The notes: generated from the letters alone by a model not told the origin. 64,000 bases of DNA from Sipunculus nudus (GCA_026874595.1 CM049313.1:54728159-54792158); one strand, 5' to 3'; positions 12,801 through 26,711 are shown, counted from the first letter of the stretch. Translations and numbers: made by a program.

Positions 12801-15235
12801 TTAAATTGTTAATTGTGAAAAAGGTAATGGAATTAAATTATGTAACTTTAAAGGATCCTTGGCAATTTTAATCAGGTGCCAATTAACATTATCATATACT
12901 GTATTAGATAATTAGCAAACGATAGTAAGAGTGAAGTGAAACCCTTTCCTCCATTATGAATAATGATAGGTGTCTTGCTGAAATTGAGAGAAAAAAATGC
13001 AGTTCATATTGTATTGTGTTAATTTTGGATCATTTGTATATTTAAAATATACATTACTTAAATACAGAAAATATTTGTATCAAAGACATATCAAATAACA
13101 TTATATATAAGGTTAATAGTTTTTGAAATTATGCATTCAAAAGTAAAAAAAATTCAATGATAATAACATTATTTTTTTTCATGCAAATACATGCAACCTG
13201 TCATTGTCAAGTCTTCAGGTAAAGTTTCAGTTAGCGTTCAAAGCACAATGAAGAAAACATGTTCCTAAAACAATTATGCGTATATAAATCTTAGAATGAA
13301 ACATTTTTGGGCATAAACAGGCCCCACTACCTGTCACACCATCGTGAGTGCTCATGTTCTGTCAATCTGATGTTTTATTGATTGATGTAACCATGACACC
13401 TCTAATGGATTTATACTCGGATCATCTTTAAGCTCGGTTTAGAACTCAGGTGGTGAATTGATTCCCGGCACCACGTAACATCCAAGTTCCTGTAACACCA
13501 TAAGCAGGCGCCTCGCATGCTGCCACAGCGTTAGGACCCATTAATGTTATCGTGTAGCGTTCCTGTCCGGTAATCTACTAACCACCTACCAGAAGATAGA
13601 CTGGTACCTCGTTATACCTCGAATTATAGAGTTGACAGGTATATTTGATCATATATAAAGGAGAACATTTCTGGATAGTAATAAATATGTATTCCAATCT
13701 CTTCCAGAAAATATATATGCATTCCCATCTAAATTAGTAAGGAATCTAATGCTTGTTTTACGAAATTATAAGGTTCACCAAAATTTGATATGCTAACTTG
13801 TGAAACGTTTCGCAGGTGCAGGAGGGCCTCCGATTACAGGTATCAGATCATACTACTGATGACTTGAAATTCAACGCTCAATAACCGCTGCAGCAAATTA
13901 TTTTGAAAATATTTATTTTAACGGTGGGCATCCTCAGAAGAAAGGTTTAAGTATCTTTTTCCTAACAATTGTACAGAAACTGACATTTTATAGGGAACTT
14001 GCTAATTTTTTATTGTCAACTTGTTTAAGAAATTCACCATATCTACTACCATTACATTTTTAAAAAGCCGATTTGTGTGCCAAATGTTTAGGGAAAACAC
14101 TTTGGTTTATTTTATTGCATTTCTGATTGTAGGAACTCTAGATGAGTACATGCCATGTTTTTAATTTTAAACAAACAAATATTTTGATCCACTTATTCAA
14201 CGATTGTCAAATTGAACAAATATTTATAAAAAATTGACATCTTACATCTCAGATGTTTGCAGAAGATACAAAATAAAAAATGGAATATGAACTTGTTATA
14301 TTTACAGAAAACATTTTTTGTTTCTATTGATAGATGCTGAGCGAGGGTGAAGTTGATTTTTTTCTGTACCTTCACCTCCCCCTCTGGATCCCTCAATGCA
14401 TGGGAAAATACAAAAATACATTGAGAAGAGACGTTGTGCTGTAGTTACATATATTTTTACAGGTTTGGATGGTATACAATATTTCTTCTCTGGTATATAC
14501 AGAGCCTTGTTGACCCCCAGATAATTATGCTTTCCGCGATGTCACAAAGTCTATAACCGGAATTTAGTTATGCAGCTGTACAAATTACTTAGTTAATAGT
14601 AGTTTGGCTTAAAATTGTTCTTTAATTTTCTTGAAATAATAATATAATCCCTAATGTAATAATTTAATGAAATCTGTTTAAAGTTATCATCTTTCAAATA
14701 CTCTTTTTGGTTTTTTTTTCAATCCTAGCTTTAGGTCTTCCGCAGTGAATGCCCATATGCTTCTGTTATGATATTTAAATCAGTTAATGCTAAGACAATC
14801 ACTACATTTAAACAAAACGTCAAAATTTTCATTATTTAAAATAATACGATACCACTTAATATGTAATTACGTGCATTTTATATTTGAATCATGTTCCTTT
14901 TATATGAACAATGACGCCTCCACATGTTCAATGTTTACAACTCTTTGAGTAGACTTGGTGTGTTGATATATCATCAACACATTGCTCATGAGTCTAGATG
15001 TATGTTTCTGTTATGACAACCATATTATATTGATTAAAAATATATCTGAAACTTCAGGTGTATATACACCCTTGATATCCCATGAACTAATTTTCAATTT
15101 TAAAATGAAAACTAAAATGACTATAATGTTAATCGGGAAGTTACCATTTACCTTTTCATCTTAGTCAGTGGTGCATTAGTGCTTTTGCATGTTTGAAGTC
15201 TTTGCAAATATAACTTCTATAACAATCATAACGTT
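9860..15235. other. AT-rich intergenic DNA, no gene recognised
   Basis: About 5.4 kb without a recognisable gene, RNA or intact transposon. Open frames at 10290-10833 are low-complexity Ile/Asn/Ser-rich and overlap on both strands, as expected of AT-rich DNA. A possible 15-nt plus-strand microexon (ttgttttcag acceptor, gtaagt donor) sits at 11713-11727, but no partner exon nearby supports it. Confidence 0.5.
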
Positions 15236-16760
15236 GCGGGAAAATAGCAGTTATTTGCTACCATTAATTGTGTCAAAACTGCCGCCAGGGGCAGTGGACA
15301 TAAGATCGGCCAGGCAAAGGGTTCCCATGAATCGCACGCGCAAATAGCAGCTAGTTGCTGATCTAATAAAATTGGGAGGGGCTGAAATTTATGGTAGCAT
15401 CGCATTGAGTGTTAAGACTGCAGCTAGGGGGATGTGGACATGAGACAGGACTGCCACAGAGGCCCTATGAATCACACACGTAAATAGCAGCTATTTGCTA
15501 CCCTAAAAAAATTGGGAGGAGGTAATATTTATGGTAACTTCGCATTGAGTGTTAAGAATGCCGCCAGGAGGAATGGACATGGGGGCGGCCAGTCAGAGGG
15601 GCCCAAAAGAATCACACGCGCAAATAGCAGCTATTTGCTGCCCTAAAAAATCAAGGAGGTGGTAGATTTTTGGTAGCATCCTATTGAGTGTTGAGAATGA
15701 CGCCAGAGAGAGTGGACATGAGAGTGGGCCCCCATGAATCGCACGCCCAAATAGCAGCTATATGCTCCAAAAAAAAAAAATCGCGAGGGGGTTAAATTTT
15801 TGGTAGCATCGCATTTTGTGTCAAGTCTGCCACCAGGAGGAGTGGACATGTGAGCGGCCACCCACAGGAGCCCCATGAATTGCACGCGCAAATAGCAACT
15901 ATTAGCTACCACAAAAAGAGGCAAGACTGCCGCCAGGGGGAGTGGATATGAGAGAGGGATGCTAGAGGGGTCCCATGAAATTGCACCCGCAAATAGCAAC
16001 TATTTGCTGCCATAAATAATGCCAAGACTGCCGCCAGGGGGAGTGGGTATCAGCGCTGGCTGGCAGAGGGGTCCCAATGAATCGCACGCGGAAATAACAG
16101 CTATTTGCTACCACAAAAAAGTCAGGCTGAGTAGATCAGGAGCGGCCTGTAAGAGGGGTCCCCATGAGTATCAAGCGCAAATAGCAGCTATTAGCTACAA
16201 AAAATGTGTCAAGACTACCGCCAGGGGGAGTGGAGATCTCAGCGACCTGCCGGAAGGACCATCTTTGAATCGCAAGCGCCAATAGCAGCTATTTGCTTCC
16301 TTAAAAAATGTCAAGACTGCCGCCATTGGAAGTGGAGATCTCAGCGGCCTGCCAGAAGGGCCCCCATGAAACGCACGCGCAAATAGCAGCTATATTTGCA
16401 TTCATAAAAAGTGTCAAGACTGCAGCCAGGGGGATGGAGATCTCACCAGCCTGCCAGAGGGGGAGTCTCCAGAAGGGGAGAGAAGGGCCTCTATGAATCA
16501 CACAGGGAAATAGCAGCTATTTGCTACCATAAAAAGTGACAAGACTGCCGCCAGGGGGCGTGGATATCAGAGCGGGCTGCAGAGGGGTCCCCATGAATCA
16601 CAAGCGCATATAGCAGCTATTTGCTATCATAAAAAGTGTCAAGACTGCCGCTACGTGGAGTAGGCGGAGATGGGCGGGGAACTGTCGGTTTTCGGTAGAG
16701 GGGATTGGACTTTTTCAGGCATTTTTCAGTGCCGCCAGGGGGAGTGTAGATGTCCGTGTT
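15236..16760. repeat. Satellite array with AGCAGCTATTTGCTACC and CCGCCAGGGGG motifs
   Basis: About 13 diverged tandem units of roughly 100-140 bp. Each contains a caaatagcagctatttgct-type dyad (for example near 15481, 15623, 16277, 16507) and, in most units, a CCGCCAGGGGGAGTGG-like block (clear copies near 15930, 16031, 16220, 16548, 16734). Frames open across the array (for example 15999-15643 minus and 16019-16285 plus) translate the repeat and are not genes. Confidence 0.85.
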
Positions 16761-16918
16761 ATGGATAACCCAAACTTTACGGGCAAGGCTTAAACGATAA
16801 GTAGTTGTCACGAGTATAATATATTTTTTCCATAATATAGGTAACCCTAACCCTTCTGGCATGGAATACGCCAGTATTATATGACATTTAAAGCACAGAG
16901 TTTTATTACATGATACTT
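16760..16918. repeat. Flank of LINE relic with ggtaaccctaacccttc motif
   Basis: Contains one copy of a word (taaccctaacccttctggcatg) that recurs in the repeat at 17430-17745 on the other side of the LINE relic, indicating that the LINE lies within or next to that repeat family. Confidence 0.4.
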
Positions 16919-17395
16919 TTAAAAGACCTGTAAAGAGGAGCAGTTTCTTTGAGATTCATTTAATGTGTTCCACAAAATAGGACCTCGGCATAAAAATGAT
17001 TTCTTAAAGTAGTCTGTCCGAGGTTTGGGTACATATAATTTATTGTAATAGCTATTGCGTGTATAATGTTGGTGGACTTGGCGAACAAAAGTTAACCGTT
17101 CGGTCATATAGGATGGACTTAAGTTATTCAGACATTCAAGCACAAGGACGGGAGTCAGATATTCATGTCGTGGTTCAACTGATTTAATGCCAAGGAACTG
17201 ATGGATAGCTGTTATGCTACATTCATGATTAAAATTGCGACATATAATAAGTGCGGCTCGATTTTGAAGACTTTTAATGGGAGTAAGACATGGAGAAGGC
17301 GCATTTCCCCAGGATGTGAGGCTAGTCAATATGTGGGCTGAATCAGCCGAGTGTACATTTTCAATGCGGTGTCCTAAGGTATGTATCGACTGCAA
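16919..17395 (-). pseudogene. LINE ORF2 C-terminal fragment
   Basis: A 158-codon minus-strand frame contains the block order LTSWGN, IKSLQNRAALIIC, LVLECLNNLSPSYM and PRTDYFKKSFLCRGPILWN. This is the conserved tail of invertebrate CR1/RTE-type non-LTR retrotransposons (QNRAARII ... P-Y ... P-R-T ... F-x-x-G-x-x-L-W-N). No RT catalytic motif is present. The fragment ends at 16919 without the usual downstream region, so it is a truncated relic. Confidence 0.75.
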
Positions 17396-17429
17396 GTGTT
17401 TAATCTAGTCAGTGTTTGTCACTATTATT

Positions 17430-17745
17430 ATATGGTATATCTGGGGTACGGGTTTCCCTAAACCTGCGGGCATGAAATACTCCAGCTCGTGTTTGTCACT
17501 ATTAATATATGCTTTATCGAGGATACGGTTTACCGTAACCCATCGGGCATTAAATACTTCAGAAAGGATACCGGTTACACTTAGCTTTCGGACATAAAAT
17601 ACCCCAGTCAGTCTTTCTAAATGGTGCTATATGCTATATCCGGTATACGGGTTACCCTTACCCTTCGGGCATGAAATTCCTCATTAAGTGTTTGTCACTA
17701 TTAATATATGCTATATTCGTGTTACGGGTTACCCTATGGAATGAA
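17430..17745. repeat. Tandem repeat with gttacccttacccttcgggcatg-like units
   Basis: Four imperfect units, each combining tgtttgtcactattaatatatg, a ggatacgggttaccct segment and a tcgggcatgaaat end (near 17412, 17490, 17640, 17690). Non-coding. Confidence 0.65.
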
Positions 17746-18049
17746 ATTTATACAGTTCTGATCCTGGGAGTGTTGTAGGTTCATCGAATTAGAAAAATAA
17801 ATACAAATCACAAAATATCAATTATTGGAAAAAGTCCACGTTTTACAGAAAAAGCTTTTGAACAACCCCTAAATGATTGTGCATTATTGTGTATGAATAT
17901 TCAGATTTTGTAAGAGAAGGGCGACAAAGGTTTGGAACAAGTGTTTATCAAAATTAAATGTTAATAATCATATTTGATTATTTGAAAAATAAATAAATGA
18001 AATGAAGCATATATTATACCCGAATTATGAATATTATTAGTCAGTAACA

Positions 18050-18850
18050 AGCACTTGCTATTTCGTAGGTCATTTTTGCTACCACGCACATTGCGCTTTG
18101 CGGTCGCTAGTTTATATGGCCCGTAACACCTGCTACTGCTCAATGTGTTACTCTGCGACTTTGAGTTGCTTCCGCGCATATTGCCCTGAGTGGTCTTCTC
18201 CGTGCGACCTCTGGCAGCAAAGACTTGCACTACATCAACAGTAGCAGGTTCTGCTATCGCAAATTCATAGTTCCCATGGATAGCAGGGAACATTAACTTG
18301 CTACCGCGCAGGTCTGTTTGCTACCACGCACATTGCGCATTGCGATCGCAGCTGAATATGACCCATGGTTTTTGCTACCGCGCAGATTTGTTTGCTACTT
18401 TGAGACAGTTAATTGGTACCGCGTATATTGCTTTGAGTGGTCCTGTCCGAGCGACCTCAAAAGTAGCAAATTTTGCGACCGCAAATTCGTAGCCCCCATG
18501 ATAGCAATGACAGCCACTTGCTACCGCGTAGGTTTGATTTGCTAACGCGCACTTTGCACATATAAGCCGGTCTGTGTATAGAGCCCATGGGTAGCAATGA
18601 CAGCAATTTGTTACCGCGCAGGTCTGATTTGCTACCGCGCACTTTGCGCATATGAGCCGGTCTGTGTCTGATGGTAGCAAGTCCAGTGGCCGCTCATTGC
18701 GCGATGTGGCAAGCTATGCGCAAGGGTAGCAAATCATACTGTAAGACTGCTATTCGCAACCGCGCACTAATAGTAACAAGATGAGTGGATGCTGAGTGCC
18801 CGTTGTGCCGCGATATGCGCGTTGGTGGCAAGGAATCCCATAGATTAGTC
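18050..18850. repeat. TTGCTACCGCGCA-type satellite
   Basis: Repeated words ttgctaccgcgca and actttgcgcatatgagccgg with 70-90 bp spacing (for example near 18299, 18373, 18519, 18607). It is CpG-rich relative to its surroundings. Open frames on both strands are repeat translations. Confidence 0.7.
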
Positions 18851-18859
18851 TGAAAAACC

Positions 18860-21435
18860 GAGAGTTCCCCGCATATATGTTTTGGGGCTAGTTAAAATTG
18901 CTTTAACAGAAATATCTCATACATTTAACAATTGTTATTTGGAGGTGCATAAACAAAGGACGTAGGTGTTCATATAATGCACTTTTTAAGTGTCGGATAT
19001 CATGTGAGTTTCATTTACGGTCTAAATCACATATAAAGAATAAACAAAAATATGATTTATCAATATTAAATCTGTTCAAATATGATTTATCTACAAAATT
19101 TAATCTGCCTATTTTAAATATTTTTTAAAGATATCGGTACCAAACTTGCGATTTCACTCCAACATTAAAAATCACATTTGACTGTTAACATTTAAACTTT
19201 TTAGATCAAATGGTTTATCCGGAACCGTAGCGTAACTGGAACGTGCTGATATACCTATCTCATATAGTTTTGCATGGATGAATTGAAAACGGTACCCCAT
19301 GGAATGTTTGGAACCCAAAATTATATATAATTTTTATCCATTTTTTGGTACCCTTTATTGTTTTTACGAAAATCGTGATTAATAATCTAACCTTGAAAAA
19401 TGGGTCGAGGTCAATGAAACTGGGTCAGATTAATTGGACCTTAGTAGGGTACATTCTTTGTAAATATGACTGAAATCAGATAAAAAAGTGGCATATTAAA
19501 AGTTATAATATTAATAATAATAAAAATAATAAGAAGAAGAAGGCAAAAAAAATTAATATCTCCACCTTTTGCGGCTAAAGATAAAAATCTCCACCTATGG
19601 ATAGGTGGAGATATTAACAATCATCTTAGAATCTCTTTAAATAAAGTGGTATATGAAAATCTACTGACAACAAAGACCATATGGGAATCCATGGATATAA
19701 TATACATCACTTTGTATAAAAGGCTGAGGTTAAAAGAAATCTGCTTCATATTACAGTAAAGCAATGCAGAAAGAGTTACGTATATCTGAAATGTGCGGTA
19801 GTTAGGTTTTGTAACACTGAAGCTTTTGTATATATTAAAACTTATCCAAAATTTTAAAATTTCAGAATTATTTAACGCCATCTCTTGTGAATAATTAACA
19901 TAACATTGTTTAGTAGCCACTTTGTTTATTTTTTTCTGAGTATAATCTCGTTTGCAAAACCAGTTTTTGTGGCCTTCTCACATTTTTACAATATGTGTGA
20001 CCTCCTTCAGAATTTAAATACTCCTTCGGCATATTTGTAGTTAGTGACAATCTAAAAAGTTTAGTTTAATAAACACTCTGCATTAAAGCAGAAGAACAGT
20101 CATATTTTTTAAAGCGATTAGTCTTCCGGTAAAACGTATGTTTATCCATGTTGTAATTTCATTAACAAAAACGATACACAAAAAGTATTACAAACTTTCT
20201 AGCACTAAGAGTCAAGTTGATCCGACATTAACAGTCATCTAGACGGACCAAGTCGACGCAATTATTAAGACGTTATTCCTCCCGCTCACAAAGCCATCAA
20301 ATTTGCGCTTATTGTGTCGCAACCTATAGAACAGGTACTGCCATATCGTGGCAAATTAAAGACTCATAACGGCTCTCTGACCGACAAATATAAAAGGCAG
20401 TTAAAGTGACCCCAACAATGTTATTTAAATGCACACGCGACAATAGCTGGCAAAATGTAATAAATGTACATAGGCCTAATACAGTGGCGATCCGCGTGTT
20501 GGCATTGGCTTAGGGACCGAATACACAGGATCACACAACTGCTGCGTCTGTCACCTTGCAGAGGATACTGAACCTATCGTCTCAATATCGCTGTAATAGT
20601 GTCTTCAATGCATTTACATTTGGGAAATGGACGAGCAGAGATAAAATTTACAATTTTAAATGCGTAAAGTAAAACATGACTCCATTACATAAGGGCATAA
20701 GGACCGGTTGATTGCCTATGGAACGTGAAATGCTTGCTCATAGCAACGATATCCTTTACATAAAGCGTGGCGTTCTTATATGCAAATGAGAGGGACACGT
20801 CAGGTCCTCAACGGGCCTTGTGACGCTCTAGTATCGTGGGTTCCCCCATACATGGCTCTGGTGATAAGAGCGAGCAAAAAGTTACACCGGTACATGGAAT
20901 CACGTTTTACTTCACGCATTTTATTCATTTAAAATTGTATTAGGCTTCAACAGCTGTAGTTCACCCAAACAAATCCGGATTTCCCTATAAAAATATTCTT
21001 TCGTTTCGGTATTAATTTAATTAGATTAAATTTTATGTAATCCGGACTTCTTTTATAAAATTCTACATATTATTATTCTTACGTTTCTGACTCGGGCAAT
21101 TTGTTGAAATCTAACAGGGCATCTGATTTCTTAGAAAAACCATGAACTTTGATCCAAGTGTATTGATCTTCTCACAATCCACGTCATCTAAATGTGTCTT
21201 TTACTTAGACCTTTACAAGTGTCGTAATAACATCGGTTGGGAATCCACACCTGAACAAAGCGACGTAGAAGGCTTGTGCAAAGAACTGGTGGGGCCCCTT
21301 CGTGCTAATTCCTGTGAAACGACGGACTAGGATTTTTGCTTTTATTTCGGTAACTGTTAATAGGCTTAGAGAGAGAGACAGATGTGTGCCATTTTCTTAT
21401 TTCTTGGGGGGGGGCCAAGGTTTTTTCGTTTTTTG
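18860..21435. other. AT-rich intergenic DNA, no gene recognised
   Basis: No supported gene. It contains a short AAT/AAG-rich simple repeat near 19505-19545 and a directly repeated ctccacctttt/ctccacctatgg segment near 19560-19610. The frame at 19621-19920 (minus) shows no recognisable domain. Confidence 0.45.
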
Positions 21436-21439
21436 TGCA

Positions 21440-21730
21440 ACCAGCTTCTGTGGCTCAGGGGTAGAGCGCAGGACTCAAAGCCGGTAGATCGTGAGTTCGA
21501 ATCTCAGCCGAGGCGGTGAGATTTTTCACGGTCGGCCCCCATCCAGGGCGAGCGCTCTGCATGCTTAATGGGAGGGCCGTGTTCAACGGCCGTGTTTCAC
21601 TCGCAAACGCGTGCTCCTTCGGGGGTTCTTCGGTGGTATGACCCAGCAGGGGGGACGACTACGCACCCAGGGCCCACAGGTGCAGTAGTCACAAGGCCTG
21701 GTTGACGCTAGGATATAAAATAAGAGGAAG
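21440..21730 (+). mobile_element. tRNA-derived SINE
   Basis: A polymerase III A box (TGGCTCAGGGGTAGAGCG from 21451) and a B box (AGTTCGAATCTC near 21494) lie in tRNA spacing, followed by a non-tRNA body. The anticodon arm does not pair well, so this is a tRNA-related SINE head rather than a functional tRNA gene. Confidence 0.65.
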
Positions 21731-24700
21731 CGTGTGATACTGCCCTGTCACGAAGTCCGTAACTGGAATGAAATTTTGCAGATGTACATATATGTAGTTA
21801 AATAAGCATTAACAAATGGAGGCGGTTATCTCCACAATTACAAAATTGTGCAACGTTGGTATTGAACAACGACCTATAATTGAACAAACTACTACTCCAT
21901 TAAGTATTTAGGTGAACATCATCGCAACGCTTTGTAAGACCTTTGGGTAAAGCAATTTACTTAGGAGAAATCAATCTATTACGTCACAACATGCTTACTC
22001 ATTTGATGGGAACAGTTGGTAACCATCAACTTGACCTTCATAATAAAGATCGCTATTATGCTAAAACAAATCTCTCAAAATAAATGCTCGACGAGTCAAT
22101 CCGGAAAAGAGAAATAGATTAACTGTTTTATGCATACACAAAAATATACTAGTTGTAGTAAATGTTTATATCGATAAATAGGAAACTTCAGTCAAACTAA
22201 AAAGATAATCTTTAGAGTTCCGTTTACAATAAGTTATCTACGGATTAATTGTATTGTGAGAGCTCAATCTTTCATTTACGTGTAGTATTTATCAGAGACA
22301 GTTTCTTCAATGACAACCAGTGTAAAAAATTACTGACTTTGAAATTATTATATTGTAAAAAGCCTAATGTAAAATTCTGCTTTGAAATAACTCAATTTAT
22401 ACTTTGATACGTTTTATGATTTGAGCATGCACACGACACTACTTGATTACTACTATACTTTATTCGGTATGCCTTTTTCTCCGGAAAACAACCTTGTATT
22501 GTCCAGCTATCATCAAGCAAATAGCTAGAGTAACACGGGTGAGACAACGTAAACGTTTTGGCCTTCAATAAGACTTGATGTTGTGTGTGCTCCAAAAGGC
22601 ATACTTATATAGATACTCCTGTGATTTCATAATCAGTTGTCAATCTGCTCAATCCCTGTTGTTTTGTGGATCCAAAATGTATGTTTCAATTATATTATGA
22701 TGAAATATGTTTCAAAAATAAGAGTGAGTTATTATATTTTAATCGAGACACGTTTGTCCTGGTCTACATTTATACTTATTTTTGAATTGTAAATGTGTGA
22801 AAACATAACATTTATGAGATCCCAGAAATAGTTCAAAACGCAAAGTATCTTTATAAATAATACACAGGAGGGTGTTTTCTAGAACACAGTTAACCTCTGT
22901 CCGATATGATTGTGAAGTCCAAATTCGGAACACGTATCGTTGGTGGGCTCTTCCAGGATAAGTTTGTTTTCATTTGCTTGATTATTTCCTGTAAAGCTGC
23001 ATAATTAATATTTTAAATATTTCCCTTTAAGGTGCTTCTATTTCTTTTGTGCTGAAGGTCCCCCACGCATTTCCCGCTTTTTCAGTGGGCACCTTTTTTT
23101 TATTTCGAGCTCACTGGCCTGTTAGGACCATGGTCAGAGCGCATGTCGTGTCCAAAGAGCGTTTTAATCCAAAGATCTCACGACTCCGCGTTCATTGCGA
23201 GTGCTTTCAGTTTGGACAACACTGAGGACTGAGACCAGTCGCGTGGCAAATTTTTGATAAAATTTGTTATAGGTTGCAGGTATGGTGTTTTCTATAGATT
23301 CGCACGTATATTTCCATGATTTCCTTTATTTTAACACTTTTGTCAATACATGTATATTTTTAAGTTAGTTCAAGAAGCCCTATAAATTAAATAGGTGGGG
23401 GGGGGCTTACACATATTTTTTAGATCCGCTGTCTGTAGAGAAGAACAAATGAAATATTTTACCATTACAACTTAAAAATGGTAGGTATTCTGTTAAAAAA
23501 CGATGTCCTGTAATCCCTAATAAACTAGATTATTTTGTTAGAGCCTACAAACCTTAGCCAGATTCTTCTCTGATATCAGTCGTGTTCACGTTTATACGTT
23601 TCATGTATGAACGCTGCCATGCTTCACTGACACCTTGCTAGTGGAGGAACAAATAAACACGAATTGGCGGCTTTCACACTGGGTGTACAGAGGAATGGAA
23701 ATAAGAAAGATTATATTATGATTAGTTTGATGATAATGATTACTCCAAAACGTAAATAGGGTATTGATAACCTTAACCCCCTTACAAATGTTTAGCAAAA
23801 ACCGTACATAACTCTTTGCGTTAATTTACTTAGAGGCAAAGCAACGAACCAAGACTTAAGCTGTTTCTTTGCCACAGAATTGCACCAACAGATATTAACC
23901 TGCCTTTTGTTTGGGTGAGTTGTCACTCTTCCATTAAACCTGCTTATTCAATGAAATCTTCAAAGCTCAGGACAAATTAATTTTATACATTTTGAATATA
24001 CTTTTTTATAATACTGTTTTTCTTTGCTTTGGGAGCTATTCTTTTTTCAGGTGTAAGAGCTTAAATGCCTTTCATGTGTCTGTTAACATCCCTAAACTGA
24101 CAACTAAATACACCGTTTTCGTGATTTCCTCATAGCTTAAATTTCTTACAAAATATCTTTCATTATCTTTCATTATACTATAGTCATATAATTTCTAGTA
24201 TATTGTCAAAAACATATTTCTGTATGTAATTTCCTGAATAACTCAATTTGCCATTCTTTGCTAATATTATTAGGGATGAGATAAGTTAAGCACATTAAAA
24301 CAAATGACCCATGGGCCATGATTGAAGCTCAGGTGAATTTGACTAGGGTCTCATGTCTTTTATTAATATTATAAATCGTAAGTGAGTATAGCCTATGGTA
24401 AATGTTACTCTATTGTAAAAGGGACGGAATAAAACAATTTTTTTACTTGACAGGTATAATAATAATTAAGTGACTTATAATTAAGAATAAAGTTTAATAA
24501 GTAATATATTAAGGACTCAAGTAGAATTCCCATGGAACCCCCCCCCCTGGATTTTACAATGGAAGGTTCCAAGGAATATAAAAAATACATTGTGTAACCT
24601 GTGTGAGTGCTCAAAATCACGTTTATGGGCACCATGAGCTTAGTTCCCGTTTCAAAGGAGATTTTCAAGGATCTCCCTAGATAGTATGTTTATAGTGTCC

Positions 24701-25140
24701 AGGCCCGATAGATACAATGTCTGCCCTGTCTGACTGCTAAAAAATCATGCCTCTAGACAGTAGCTTGCATAATATAGGTCACTATGACCTGATTTTAAAA
24801 TTAAAAAGAGATTTTCCCAGGATTTAGACCTTGTCTTATATCAGGTACACATGTTCACCTTGTGAGTGGCAGAACAAATGAACACTAATGGGTGGGTTCT
24901 ACATGGGACAAAGGAATCGTCCTCTGTGACTATGGCATTTCAGAAAAAAATATATTATGGTGATTCTGGTAATATACCTCCAAAATAGTTTTTGTTTTTA
25001 TTTTTGGATAACATCTTACCCCACATAACCTTTTTACGTTCATTTGCTCAAAGACAACCCAACAAACCAGGACTTAATTTGTTTCCTTACTAAATACTTT
25101 AACTAAAATATATTAACCTGCATTTTATCAGTTTTAGATC
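21731..25140. other. AT-rich intergenic DNA, no gene recognised
   Basis: No supported gene or RNA. Short homopolymers (G8 near 23400, C8 near 24540) and dispersed-repeat-like words occur. Open frames on both strands are short and unrecognisable. Confidence 0.45.
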
Positions 25141-25179
25141 AGACTTTTTAATTCCTTGACAACTGCCAGAACTGAACCC

Positions 25180-26130
25180 AAACATTTTCATACCCAGTCG
25201 TACGTAAATACGCCCCACAATCGTGTTGTGACCTCCTTTGTACGCAGGCATGTGCCGATAACGGCCCAGTACACCGAAAATTACTAAACCGTAACCCTAA
25301 CAACGCTGTGTACGCAGGTGATAATTTATAGATACGCAGCGCATCGATCCCGCATCGGTTGTTCATGGCACGAGTACGCTATGTGTTCGTGGGGAATAAG
25401 CGGTTCATACACGGTAATACGCTGAACTTCCGGCCCGCATCCCGTCCGCGTATGAGGGGCGTTTATTGCACGTATAAATAGCGTACTTGCAGCGCAGATA
25501 CAACGCATAGCGAATCGAACTCATTGCAAATGCTTACCTTTTGAACGTACCGTTTATCTTGTGATCAGGCAGCGCATTGGACTTATTTTCAACTTATGAG
25601 GAACGCACAGAGAGCGTACAGATAGCGTACTTTCCGTACACCCATAGTAACCTCTTGATTTGGTGTTAACACGGTGGCTCATATAGACTCAAGGCTGAAT
25701 ATGTTAGCCATCCGTCGGATGTGCGTCAAACATGCAGTGGGCATAAGTCGGGTGCGTCCGGGATACGCAATACATACGAAGCTGTTCGTAGCAAGACAAA
25801 TAGTGTTGCGCACTGCATATGTAACTCATATTTACCTAATACGCACTCGGTGCGCTGAATTCGATATACACTAGATGTGCATTATGCAAGTCAAAGTAAT
25901 CGAACATTTGTGAAACAATGTGTAAAGGGGCATTATAGCATTATACGCTAGATGTAAGACACACATAAGTCAAGGGGTGCGAACAAATTTTGAAAGTTTG
26001 AGCGTAAGGCTGCGTGACAAACGTATATAATGGACACACACACAAACGTGCCCGCAGCGCACACGCACTGCGTCCGTACAAATAGACACACGACTGAAGA
26101 CTATCCTAAAGTAAAAAATAACACAACGTT
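25180..26130. repeat. CpG/GTACG-rich island, probable dispersed repeat
   Basis: A block rich in gtacgc, cgcagcgca and gcgtacgg words on both strands, unlike the AT-rich flanks. It lacks a recognisable transposase or RNA and has many short open frames without domains. It is probably a decayed repeat or transposon. Confidence 0.35.
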
Positions 26131-26455
26131 TTGCATGATGTCCTCTGTGCTTCAATTTATACATCTTGTATTTCATAAACTTTCACTCTGCCATGAGCAT
26201 ATAGTTCCTCCAAAGCATTTTAACTGTATAAGCCTATCTACGGTACTGCCATGCATCTCTCAAAGAAAGTTGCTTTCGAACCCATGTTGTTTATCGGATA
26301 CAAGTTTTCACTCATAACTCGTACATCCTATTATATGCTTCATGTCTCTTTCCAAAACGAGTTTTTCTTTTGTTCTGTGGTGGATCTAGAAATTCCAGAT
26401 GGAGAGAAGGGGGAAAGGGGCGCAAATATCTATGGGTATAATGAAAACTAGGTGT

Positions 26456-26465
26456 TTTATATATA

Positions 26466-26507
<42 letters not shown>

Positions 26508-26620
26508 TAGCCATGCTGTTTCATTGTTATAGATGGAATTGGTATACAAAGAAATGTCGGTTGTGTATACAGTTTTCATCTATAACAATGAACCAGCATG
26601 GCTATTCATACATCTATATA
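26456..26620. mobile_element. Foldback/MITE-like hairpin at the edge of (TA)n
   Basis: The arm at 26504-26535 (TGAATAGCCATGCTG...) is the reverse complement of 26578-26609 over 32 nt with one mismatch. The loop carries an inner GTATACA/TGTATAC stem. The element abuts a (TA)n tract (26456-26503), like the hairpin at 4218-4320, though the sequences differ. Confidence 0.6.
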
Positions 26621-26711
26621 TAGGCCTAATATATAAAGCACACCATTAGGCCATTAGTTCTCCCTTTGCTGGTTCCTATAAAAGTGTGCAAATACACAGA
26701 GGAGAGGGGAA

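Noticed and set aside
15643-16501. Genes in the satellite array
   Set aside because: Frames on both strands translate the repeat unit and share no protein-like composition.
21446-21520. Functional tRNA gene
   Set aside because: A and B boxes are present, but the anticodon stem does not pair and a SINE body follows.
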